From Terfezia claveryi (lineage: Eukaryota > Ascomycota > Pezizomycetes > Pezizales > Pezizaceae): a stretch of 64,000 nucleotides of DNA. Shown here piece by piece: positions 33,706-41,850 of this stretch (positions are counted from its first letter, which is position 1; each line of letters begins with the position of its first letter). The DNA is taken from NCBI GenBank assembly GCA_015179025.1, contig WHUX01000113.1, positions 112,412 through 176,411 of the forward strand, read 5' to 3'. Made by a program: the position numbers and the translations under genes. The notes under the pieces were generated by a model, which was not told the origin of the DNA, did no database searches, and saw only the letters and a list, made by a program, of their open reading frames with translations.

Positions 33706-34248
33706 GTGACGTTTGGAAGGCCGCATTCTGCATATCCACAGTGGCAACGGCTACCATACTTGTTTCTCCCTTCCTACAGTCGCAATGAACAGCACACTCA
33801 TTTTACGATTGTTCCTGCATTTTATGCATTTTCAAACTTTTTATTTAATTCTCACTATGGTGTAAAACTAGCTAAATACACAAGTATCGCGGAACTCCAA
33901 ATCACCAAACAGATCGTGCGCGTCCGAACAAGCCCTGAAATCTCCGTCCAACCACCACTGTATTCCGGTCCAAATGAGCCTAGAATCGGGCGAACAAATC
34001 AGCCTAGAATTGAGGGAGCAAATAAGCTTAGAATCGAGCGAGCAAATCAGCCTAGAATTGAGCGAGCAAACGACCCTCGAATTGAGCCAGCAAATAACCT
34101 TAGAATCGAGCGAACAAATGACTCTAGAATCGAGCGAGCAAATGACCCTAGAATCGAGCGAACAAATCAGCCTAGAATCGAGCGTGCAAATGACTCAAGA
34201 ATCGAGCGAGCAAATCAGCCTAGAATTGAGCGAGCAAATCAGACCTAG
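33706..34248 (+). CDS. low-confidence ORF with 8-residue repeats
   Basis: The 180-codon ORF starts with about 85 non-repetitive residues (including FNSHYGVKLAKYTSIAELQI) and ends in twelve repeats of an NQPRIERA-like octapeptide, encoded by a 24-bp minisatellite at 33968-34250. Another frame through the same repeats is also open (SLELSEQI). This is expected because 24 is divisible by three and the unit lacks stops. No domain is recognised. It could be a gene with a repeat tail, but it is more likely a chance ORF. Confidence 0.2.
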   Translation: MTFGRPHSAYPQWQRLPYLFLPSYSRNEQHTHFTIVPAFYAFSNFLFNSHYGVKLAKYTSIAELQITKQIVRVRTSPEISVQPPLYSGPNEPRIGRTNQPRIEGANKLRIERANQPRIERANDPRIEPANNLRIERTNDSRIERANDPRIERTNQPRIERANDSRIERANQPRIERANQT

Positions 34249-34250
34249 AA
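33968..34250. repeat. 24-bp minisatellite, about 12 copies
   Basis: The unit is AAATCAGCCTAGAATCGAGC plus GAGC. Units differ by few substitutions. The array ends abruptly at CAGACCTAGAATCGG. Confidence 0.9.
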
Positions 34251-34619
34251 TCGGACTACCTTACCCGGATCCTATTTTCTAGTGTAAAAGGAAATCGTGC
34301 AACAACATGTGAACAAAGAGACTAATTTTCAAATGGCTATTGCATAGGAAACGTTGCGGATTTCTACGGACTAACTCCGGACAGGTAGAAAGTTTTTCCG
34401 GCCTAGGACAGGTACTTCCTACCTGTCAGGTGATAGATAAGTCCGGATTTCTACGGTAGCAATAAACTCAGTATCCTCCTCTCAATTCCATTCATCATCA
34501 GAGCTGAAAGTGATGAGTTATTAACGCCACTAGCATGTACTTCATCTTTGAGGGCTTGAGGTAATTTGTCTGGCATTCTCCTCTTGTTCGATTGACATTT
34601 ACCAAATTGAGGAATTATA

Positions 34620-34749
34620 TTAATTGCCCGCGAGCGGCACAGAGGGTATGCTGCCCGCGAGCGGCCCAGAACATATACATATATAGTTGACTTCAGGCCA
34701 CCCACCATCGGGTGGCACTGGCCCAGTCTGCATAATCTCAGCCGTAACA
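34620..34749 (-). repeat. LTR fragment, relative of the solo LTR at 37619-37864
   Basis: On the minus strand it starts TGTTACGGCTGAGATTATGC at 34749, matching the end of the solo LTR at 37864, and continues through CACCCGATGG. Beyond about 34690 the match fades. A 14-bp segment TGCCCGCGAGCGGC is doubled at 34625 and 34652. No matching target duplication was found. Confidence 0.6.
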
Positions 34750-35345
34750 AAGCCACATAGGTATTCGACAGACTGAAGAAAATTCTGCCATATACCGCAG
34801 GCTGCGGTGGGTGACCAAGCGATAAAGTCTCCCATCGTAGCACTAAACAGGCAATCTGCAATTATTTTCCCTGGCGTTTGATTACCTTTTTGGGAAGTCA
34901 TACTAGTCAGTCCCGATTTGGCCCCTCCCATTTCTGTCTCGCAGACTACCATTTTAGGAATCATGCTATTCCTCTTTTGGCACACCACACCAGTATTCGG
35001 GTGTTGTACCAACCAGACTAATTCTGCAACACCACACCAGTACTCTGTACATCATACCAGTACTCTATAGCCTTTCGTTTTTTGATATACTCAGCAACCA
35101 GACTAATACTCAGTATGCGGTCCTGACGTAGTACTCTGCAGCTGTCATATTCTCGGCCCCTATACCAACTTTGAACGGCTTGGTTTATCTCGACATATCC
35201 CAAAATACGATAGATCATTTGTTTTTCAGCCAGGCCCTCAGGATCAAAAACTATATATTGTACAGTCATTCCCTCCTCCTTGAACCACCAGTCTGTACAG
35301 CCCCTTCAGTCATCACTGACAGGCCTCAGGAAATTCACACTGATG
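34750..35345 (-). repeat. dispersed repeat R, uninterrupted copy with coding potential
   Basis: This copy preserves the site that the CACTA-like element occupies at 3391. Two minus-strand frames look protein-derived. One (35269-35018) includes TVQYIVFDPEGLAEKQMIYR and SWYRGREYDSCRVLRQ; the other (35012 downward) includes TSMTSQKGNQTPGKIIADC and TMGDFIAWSPTAACG. The peptide is partly conserved in the other R copies, but I recognise no family. A 19-bp duplication containing CAACCAGACTA distinguishes it from the copy at 3232. The LTR fragment is inserted at its left edge. Confidence 0.5.
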
Positions 35346-35872
35346 AACGTGGTCAGGGTGGGGGGTGACTGGGGCGGGGCCAGAGTCGGGGGTGGGTACA
35401 TGGACGGGAGAGCCGCTTGAAGGCGAGGGGGGGAGAGAGAAGTGTTCGTATTCAGACAACTAGATACAAGAGGAAGGAGAAGAGAAGGAGAGAGGGAGGG
35501 ATGGTGAATTCTAGGGTCACATGGATGGGGATATATAGGATTATATAGGTGCAGATGTGAAGGCTGGTACAGACGGAGATTTGGAGTACAGTGTGTATTT
35601 GGGTAGCTTTATTAGAATATCATGAGAATAAATGGATTATTTCAAAATGCATAAAATGCAGGTGAAGTACAAAAACAAGTGTGGTAGCGCGGTAGCGCAA
35701 TCGCGGCTATAGCAGTAGACTATCTGCGTCGGAAGATTAGAATAAGATGTTGAGTGCGTAAGGGCAGTAGGTAAAGGCAGGCTTGTATCTGGGAATATGG
35801 CTTCAGATAAGTTGCATTGCTTAAGCCAAATACGATGGGTGTGCGTTAGTTAAGTCCAATGAGATAGGTGTG
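35346..35872. other. G-rich then non-coding region
   Basis: 35355-35396 holds four or more G-runs (GGG, GGGGGG, GGGG, GGGG, GGGGG), which could form a G-quadruplex on the plus strand. Purine-rich sequence (GGAGAAGAGAAGGAGAGAGG) follows to about 35510. No gene is visible. Confidence 0.5.
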
Positions 35873-36034
35873 CATCAGGAAATACAGTGAGAAATCAATT
35901 GCATCTGGACGCTCAGGATAAGTCAATTTCCGTCGGACGTAGCAAAATGTTATAGTTGGCTTCAGATTCGACAGTTTGCTTCGGAGCGTCGGGTACTTCT
36001 GACGCACATGACGCAGATATTATTTTTGCTGATG
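35873..36034. mobile_element. MITE M5, CATCAG family with GGACGC motifs
   Basis: A 162-bp element from CATCAGGAAATACAG to TTATTTTTGCTGATG. It contains CTGGACGC, TCGGACG and CTGACGC motifs near the ends, as in the large fold-back elements. Flanking dinucleotides are TG and TT, so the duplication is imperfect or mutated. Confidence 0.6.
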
Positions 36035-36189
36035 TTTGACCGATGAAAGGAGAAAGTCCATCAACAATGGAAGAAAAAGGAAGAACTAGTTAAAACTGAA
36101 ATGGAGTTGTTGATAGAAACTATAAACAGAGTTTTCAGAAGCTGAGGGAAATGCTAAAGGAAATGAATGAGATCATACAAACAGATAGA

Positions 36190-36750
36190 CAGAAATAAGG
36201 ATATCAGCCTATTGTGAGCTCGGTTGGGGCTCAAAGGTCGCAGAGTTATTCATCAAATTAGAATAATCAATCTATCCCTCCTCGTCAACCACAAGACTAT
36301 ATGTCACAAAGTTATCTACCAAATCAGATAAAACAACTTATCTCTCCTCGTCAACCACAAGGCTATAGGTCGCAAGGTTATCAACCTATCCCTCCTTGTC
36401 AACCGCAAGGCTATGGATCACAAAATCAACCTCAAGGCTATAGACGAGAACAGGAACAACTCAGAACTGAGTATCATCAACCGGGAGAAATGTTGTTGAA
36501 CTCTAGAGTCAATCAAGGTTTCCGTATCCAAACAGTAACATATATTGAACTACTAGTATCAGATGAAGAGCAACAGATGAATACTTATTTGGTGGCAATA
36601 GCAGATGAGAAAGAGCAAGAATCTGACAATAGAAAAGAGAAATTTGTGGCTCCAAAGCAAGAGGCTCCGAGTAATGGGGTGACAGTATACATGGGAGTAA
36701 ACAATGGCTATTCATTTCCTATATCTAAGTCACCACTTATCAAATCTTAG
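36190..36750 (+). pseudogene. Gln-rich gag-like remnant
   Basis: The ORF from 36301 carries tandem PRQPQGYRSQ / PCQPQGYGSQ repeats, followed by a less repetitive region with TYIELLVSDEEQQMNTYLVA. The frame is open upstream to about 36190 apart from stops. Low-complexity Pro/Gln/Tyr repeats occur in some retrotransposon gag proteins, but no zinc knuckle or protease follows. The assignment is a guess. Confidence 0.3.
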
Positions 36751-37083
36751 TCTGAAGGGTCTAATACTTAGGTTCAGACTTCCGAGTCAATGTGTAATGG
36801 GGCTACGGCTATGAGCACTTCCAGGGAGTGCAGGCTATGAGCTATGATATAGATAGAGATATTCTAAGGACTATGACAAGGAGGAACATATGTATTCAGC
36901 ACGGCTAAGATACAGGACGTTGCGTGAAGAGAGAGAATACAAGAGAGTAGGGTTGGGGATCCTGATATAGGAATCCCCGCAAGGTTCCAACATTCTTAAG
37001 CGTCAACATCCCTGAGTGCTCATATCTCCAATGTCCCTAAGTGCTCATATCTCCAACATCCCTAAGCACTCGCGACATATATA

Positions 37084-37428
37084 TTGGGCCTATACTTGGT
37101 AGGCCATGACACAATAGTACCAAAAGCTATCAAAAGACAAGCGAAATTGGTGGCCCTGAAGTATGAGGCTGACCTGAATATCATTGGAGTGATGGCTAGT
37201 ATTAAATTACTCCACACTGATTTTATAGATACTGAGAAAGAAGAGCTAGGATTAAAGCAAGAAAAGATAGATGATATTGTCAATCGGATTAGCTCAAAGG
37301 CCAAGATGCAGTCCCAGACTCGGAAGTGGGAATCAGAAGAAGATAGGGACCTGGAATGTGTGGAATGGGAATTCAGGTCAGAAGATGAAAATATTGGAGG
37401 GCGTAACCCTCTGTATACGCGCATATAG
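37084..37428 (+). CDS. unrecognised small protein, 114 aa
   Basis: The product is predominantly helical and charged, with KQEKIDDIVNRISSKAKMQS and EEDRDLECVEWEF. No domain is recognised. It lies in the same frame as the Gln-rich remnant 330 bp upstream, separated by stops, so both may be pieces of one decayed element. Confidence 0.25.
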   Translation: MGLYLVGHDTIVPKAIKRQAKLVALKYEADLNIIGVMASIKLLHTDFIDTEKEELGLKQEKIDDIVNRISSKAKMQSQTRKWESEEDRDLECVEWEFRSEDENIGGRNPLYTRI

Positions 37429-37618
37429 AAGCAATAACTACCCACGGAAAATAAAGTGCAGCAAAGAAAATATGGAGAGGTTTAAAAAAGACCAGCCCAA
37501 TAGCAAGCAAACATAACAACACAAACCGTTAAAGCAACCATGAACTGTACAACCACTCTTCCTCATGTATTAATTTTCACCCCCGTAATTAGGCTACTTC
37601 CTCCCAACCATAGCCTTC

Positions 37619-37864
37619 TGTTAGGGGCGAGCCGGTGACCATGGCGAGGTTGTCGGAACACCGAGAATTGGGAGAATTGGAGCGAGCGATATCATGATCA
37701 CAGACTCAGGCCTAACTAGCTGCACGTACGGGTGCGGTGTTGAACTTAGAACATTGCTCGAAGAGCCAACAACTACATACAGGATGTGCGTGTATATATA
37801 GGAAAGTGGGGTTCTTCCACCATCGGGTGCTGCCGGCCCGGTCTGCATAATCTCAGCCGTAACA
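37619..37864 (-). mobile_element. solo LTR, 246 bp, with 5-bp target duplication
   Basis: It begins TGTTAGGGGCGAGCC and ends GCCGTAACA, giving TGTTA...TAACA ends, and is flanked by CCTTC at 37614-37618 and 37865-37869. Its minus-strand start (TGTTACGGCTGAGATTATGC) recurs at 34749. It sits inside the last codons of the minus-strand membrane-protein gene. Confidence 0.9.
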
Positions 37865-38396
37865 CCTTCTTCTTAGCAGCCTTCTCTGCTGCGAGCCTGT
37901 TCTCAACCCCTCCCCCTATCCCCAGCACGATTGGAGTTCTTCTCTTGAATGAGATGGGACAGGAAAGGGTACATTCCAACACGTTACTTGCATAGATGCC
38001 GACACCAACTATGAGACCTGCTGCAATTACACAAAGGCAGACGGTCATGATTGGTGAATTACTCCTATTTTTGTAGCTGTTAGCCAATCTCACTACCAGC
38101 TTGAACAGATGATTGGGGACATGAAGCTTCAAAATTAGTTTCAAATATCTAGAGTCGATGGGATATCAGAATATAAATATATGAAGAAACACTCACATTT
38201 TTGGATTGAGGCTTAAGTAGATCATTATAGCAAAGAACCCCAAAATTAGGAGTGCTATTATAGATGGCAGTATCAGACAAGAGCGAGAAGCTGAAGGAGG
38301 CAAAGTTGGAGGGGAAGAAGGAGGAGAAAAAGGTGGTAGTGGTGTTGGTAGCTGATTTCCTAATTCAGTATCTTCTCTATAAGAATACTGAGCCAT
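37773..38396 (-). CDS. two-helix membrane protein with LTR-derived C terminus
   Basis: Exon 1 is 38396-38197 and exon 2 starts at 38148; the 48-nt intron runs from GTGAGT to TCTAG. The protein starts MAQYSYRED, has a Pro/Ser-rich segment at residues 17-36, a hydrophobic helix at about 40-62 (LPSIIALLILGFFAIMIYLS), a second at about 100-121 (VCLCVIAAGLIVGVGIYAS), and a basic tail (AEKAAKKK). At residue 161 the solo LTR interrupts it, and translation continues about 30 residues into LTR sequence to a stop at 37773. Without the LTR the frame would read six more residues and stop at 37595. I do not recognise the family. The gene may still work, since only the extreme C terminus changed. Confidence 0.65.
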
Positions 38397-38702
38397 CTTG
38401 AGAGGTATGTTCTTAAAGAAAAGAGAAAACTACAGCTGCAAAATACGAGAACATCTGGCAATTTGTAGTCACAGGCCAGAAACCAGATCTCTTCAGTGAA
38501 GCAATTAATATAAAGAACCTTAATTAAGCTCTGCCCCAACAAATTTTTCTATGGGAAAATAAGAATATGTTGTAATAGGAGACTCGCTGGGACTTGCCCG
38601 ATGATTATTTATTACAGACACCTGATATGCCGGACACCTGATATGCCATTCATCCCGTAAAGCTTACTTACATGTTATCACAAGTAAAGGCTAGTCTCGT
38701 GC

Positions 38703-38726
38703 CCAGACCCTCCAGAGAGGGTCTGG
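38703..38726. repeat. 10-bp perfect hairpin
   Basis: CCAGACCCTC, a CAGA loop, then GAGGGTCTGG. It lies between the membrane-protein gene and the copia element. Its role, if any, is unknown. Confidence 0.8.
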
Positions 38727-38788
38727 CGCCATTTTTAATTGTTTGTTAGTAAACTTGGTCAAGTTACTCAAAAGCTGCGTTGCAACTG

Positions 38789-40558
38789 TTAAAACTTGTC
38801 TGTAGCTACGTGAGTGGCATCTCGCCACAACATGTGACTCACGTGCTTCTCAACAGTTGGCACCGTGCAAAACAGCCTGGACATTGGCATCTGTCGTGTT
38901 GAAAGAATATGCTTATGCTGATGTGTTTTCCAATCGATATGAACATCTTCTGCTGATACCTTTGCTAGTCGAATAATATCTCCTTCATTGAGATGTCCGA
39001 GTCTTCGATGCCAGGTCTCAATTGGTAATACCGATGCACTTTTGGCTTGACCTTGACCTTGACCTTGTAAACCTCGATGTTGTTGACCTTGACCTTGACG
39101 TAAACCTCGATGTTGTTGATCTTGACCTTGACGTTGAGTAGATTGACCTCGAGCAGATTGAGCTTGTGTAGGTTGAGCTCGAGTAGATTGAGCTTGTGTA
39201 GGTTGAGCTCGAGTAGATTGAAAACGATATTGTTGAGCTTGAGTAGGTTGAGCTCGATGTTGTTGACCTTGAAGTTGTATCATAACCTCATACATTCCAT
39301 TCCGGTATTCAGCTCTCAAAACAACTTCTTCAAGTAAAGAAACAATACATGCATTAAGTGAGAAAGTAACTCTGAAGTCATCTTGAAACAATCGACCAAC
39401 AGAAAGCAAATTGGTATCAAGTTGTGGGACATATAAAACAGAACGTAGACATAGAGATCTATGGATATAAACAGTCCCTTTGCCAGTAGCATAAACAAAA
39501 TGATTATCCCCCATAAAGATCTTGATCGGGGTTTGAAGATAAGTAATATCAGAAAAAGAAAACAGATTAGAGCATAAATGATCAGTTGCGCCAGAATCTA
39601 TAAACCACCGATCAGACTTAGATGCCAGTGAAGAATTAACATCAGAAATAAGTGCCCGCTTTAGATGCACTTGGTGTTCTTGAGTATCGGTATCAGTAGC
39701 ATGGATTTCTCTAAGACCCTTTCCTTTTCTCAATTTCATTGCTTTCTCCCTCAGAAAGCAATTGCGCTGACGGTGTCCAGGCTTTGCACAATACCAACAA
39801 ACATCTTTCTTTCCAGATGATCCTGAACTAAATCTTCCTTGAGTGCTTCCAAATCTCTTATTATTAAACCTCCTTGATCCAAGTCTGTTTTTCCTAGAGA
39901 ACAACCCTCGAGTCACTGTGCTACCTCCAGCACCACCAGTTGTATTTGAGGGCGCTTCACCCTGGACAATTTCAGCGTGTCGGCGAAGCACAGCGATAAC
40001 TGTAGTGATAGTCCTATCGGGTTGGTTGAATATTATTTCCTTCACCACATGGTAAGCAGGAGGTAAGGCCGTTAGAAGCTTGGTAATTATGTCTTCATCT
40101 GGTAACTTCTGCTTTGTATTAGCCAGGCGTTCTTGATAAGAGAGAATACGACTTATATAAAGATCGATAGTATCATTAGGACCGAAGGATTCATGGTGGA
40201 ATTTGTCTCGCATATGTGACGATCCGGATTCATTTTGCACGATGTCCATTGTTTTGGATAAAGTCGTCCACATTTCTGCCGCGTTAGTCAAGCCAGCGAC
40301 ATAGGTTTGGATCGCTGGGGATATAGATCCATAAATCACCGATACGGCCTTGTTCGCTCTCTTCATATATTTCTTCATTTCTTCATCGTCTTCAGGAATG
40401 CTCGGAGGCTTTTCGGTACCTATCACAATCCCCCAGCAATTCATCCCGATTAGAGTATACTTAACAGCATTTGCCCAGGCAGCAAAGTTTCCGTGCGTAA
40501 GCCTCGGAACTGACCCCACTTTGGTCACATAGAAATCGGATGGCAATTGATTGGACAT
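38789..40558 (-). CDS. copia gag-protease polyprotein, truncated, intact frame
   Basis: The 589-codon ORF starts at 40558. Residues 1-200 are a gag domain of the copia type. Residues 254-267 form the zinc knuckle CWYCAKPGHRQRNC that binds RNA. Residues 319-328 (FIDSGATDHL) are the aspartic protease active site. Residues 431-506 are tandem AQPTQAQSTR and QGQGQQHRGL repeats, and residues 516-523 (WHRRLGHL) open the pre-integrase domain. The last 45 or so residues read through the inverted LTR tip and into the flanking minisatellite, so they are not element sequence. No stop or frameshift occurs in gag or protease, unlike most other elements here, so the insertion is probably young. It cannot transpose alone without integrase and reverse transcriptase. 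Confidence 0.85.
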   Translation of the reverse strand: MSNQLPSDFYVTKVGSVPRLTHGNFAAWANAVKYTLIGMNCWGIVIGTEKPPSIPEDDEEMKKYMKRANKAVSVIYGSISPAIQTYVAGLTNAAEMWTTLSKTMDIVQNESGSSHMRDKFHHESFGPNDTIDLYISRILSYQERLANTKQKLPDEDIITKLLTALPPAYHVVKEIIFNQPDRTITTVIAVLRRHAEIVQGEAPSNTTGGAGGSTVTRGLFSRKNRLGSRRFNNKRFGSTQGRFSSGSSGKKDVCWYCAKPGHRQRNCFLREKAMKLRKGKGLREIHATDTDTQEHQVHLKRALISDVNSSLASKSDRWFIDSGATDHLCSNLFSFSDITYLQTPIKIFMGDNHFVYATGKGTVYIHRSLCLRSVLYVPQLDTNLLSVGRLFQDDFRVTFSLNACIVSLLEEVVLRAEYRNGMYEVMIQLQGQQHRAQPTQAQQYRFQSTRAQPTQAQSTRAQPTQAQSARGQSTQRQGQDQQHRGLRQGQGQQHRGLQGQGQGQAKSASVLPIETWHRRLGHLNEGDIIRLAKVSAEDVHIDWKTHQHKHILSTRQMPMSRLFCTVPTVEKHVSHMLWRDATHVATDKF

Positions 40559-40970
40559 ATTTCTGGATAGGGCTAGAGAGAGGTTGCGAGAGCTTGCGAT
40601 GATCTTGTAGAGAGAGCTTGCGAGAGAGCTTGCGATGATCTTGTGCTAACCGGAGCTCATTACCTGTTGTAAAACTACAACAACAATGAGTGCATATGCA
40701 GCGGAAGATCGTATTATCTTATTTACTTATTGGTCGATATAGACAGGACTTTTGTGAGGTTTAAATAAACCACGGAGCAAGAGACAGCGACTGCAAATGT
40801 AGAGCGCAGCGATAATAGCGACATTAGACAATAGTGACGACAGACAAAGAATAGCTGTGAACAAGCTGAACAAAGTAAGGTATTCAGATAAAGGCTAACA
40901 AAGAGCGAAGCATTGAACAATCAAGTTGATCTTCTGTGATCGACATCAGCATAAGCATATTCTTTCAACA
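38897..40970 (-). mobile_element. Ty1/copia element, 3' part replaced by an inverted LTR tip
   Basis: The element is flanked by TGTCG on both sides (38892-38896 and 40971-40975). On the right is a 296-bp 5' LTR (minus strand, 40970 to 40675), followed by GGTAATGAGCTCCGG, which resembles a copia primer-binding site. On the left, the coding region stops at the pre-integrase domain and joins 28 bp that are an inverted copy of the LTR outer end (38897-38924 against 40943-40970). Integrase core, reverse transcriptase, RNase H and 3' LTR are missing. Confidence 0.9.
40675..40970 (-). repeat. 5' LTR of the copia element
   Basis: On the minus strand it runs from TGTTGAAAGAATATGC to AGTTTTACAACA. Transcription would start in this LTR toward lower coordinates. 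Confidence 0.85.
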
Positions 40971-41262
40971 TGTCGGTACAAAAGTACCTGGACATTGGCA
41001 CTGGTGCAAAACAGCCTGGACATTTGCATGCAATGCCTGGACATTGGCACCGGTACAAAAATGCCTGGACGTTGGCACTGTACAAAAACAGCCTGGACGT
41101 TGGCACTGTGCAAAACAGCCTGGATATTGGCATCGTTGCAAAAGTGCCTGGACATTGGCACCGTGCAAAACAGCCTGGATATTCGCATCATATAAGCCTC
41201 CAATTCACCGTCCTTTTAACTAGATATGTGTCGGGCAGTGTCCAGTTGAAAACATCTGTTCT

Positions 41263-41441
41263 GTCCTGCCCGGGAATTTTACTGATTCGCGAATGGGACG
41301 TCCCAGTCGCGACGGGGACGTCCTGCCCGGGAAGCCACACGATTCTTGGGAGGGATGTTCTACGCAAGAATACTGTCCTGCCCGGGAATGCAAAAATGAA
41401 ATTCTTCTGGAGGACAGATCATGGGTTGTCCTCCCCGGGAA
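41263..41441. repeat. 55-bp irregular repeat with GTCCTGCCCGGGAA core
   Basis: The core occurs at 41263, 41320, 41375 and 41428 (last with one change). A mutated, inverted relative of this region lies at about 47340-47475. Confidence 0.8.
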
Positions 41442-41499
41442 TGCGATAACCAAATGTAGTAATTTAGTGAGGGTACATGGAAGATAAAAATGTAATCAG

Positions 41500-41521
41500 A
41501 AAAAAAAAAAAAAAAAAAAAA
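41500..41521. repeat. homopolymer A run, 22 bp
   Basis: This could be the tail of a retroposed sequence, but no body or target duplication was identified around it. Confidence 0.5.
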
Positions 41522-41587
41522 GGAATATAAAATACATCAGCGCATACGAACATGGATTGTACTCAATAATGAAATATCGCCATGATC

Positions 41588-41696
41588 CTCCAAGTCTTCT
41601 TCCAAGTCTTCTTCCAAGTCTTCTTCCAAGTCCGCTTCCAAGTCCACTTCCAAGTCTTCTTCCAAGTCTTCTTCCAAGTCCACTTCCAAGTCCAAT
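41588..41696. repeat. 12-bp minisatellite CCAAGTCTTCTT
   Basis: About nine copies with occasional CCGCTT or CCACTT variants. The ORFs through it (FFQV on plus, EEDL on minus) are repeat artefacts. Confidence 0.9.
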
Positions 41697-41850
41697 TGCG
41701 ACTCGACATCTTGGTCAATACGAGTGATCAAGCAGCTATGAGATGGATGGCAGTGGCTGCTACAATGCAAATCGGATTTAACACAGCTACATTGTCGGGT
41801 TAGACATTTCCCCTTGCACTTGCACGAATTCTATAATAAATGTAAGTCTA

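Larger units (their letters stand above)
38862..41190. repeat. 28-bp minisatellite, target of the copia insertion
   Basis: The unit AACAGCCTGGACATTGGCAC plus CGTGCAAA occurs once or so at 38862-38896 and about eight times at 40976-41190. The copia element at 38897-40970 separates the two parts. All units have the same orientation on both sides. Confidence 0.85.

Noticed and set aside
38703..38726. GC-rich hairpin as a transcription terminator
   Set aside because: Bacterial-type terminators are not expected in this eukaryotic context and no U-tract follows directly.
39110..39337. Plus-strand ORF with SRLSSSRLSL repeats
   Set aside because: Shadow of the Gln-rich repeat in the minus-strand copia polyprotein.
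40943..40970. Interpretation of the copia element as a DNA transposon because of its 28-bp terminal inverted repeats
   Set aside because: The right repeat is simply the outer end of a normal copia LTR followed by a primer-binding-like site, and the ORF is copia gag-protease; the inverted left copy is a secondary rearrangement.
41537..41803. ORFs FFQVFFQV (plus) and EEDLEEDLEVDL (minus)
   Set aside because: Products of the 12-bp CCAAGTCTTCTT minisatellite.
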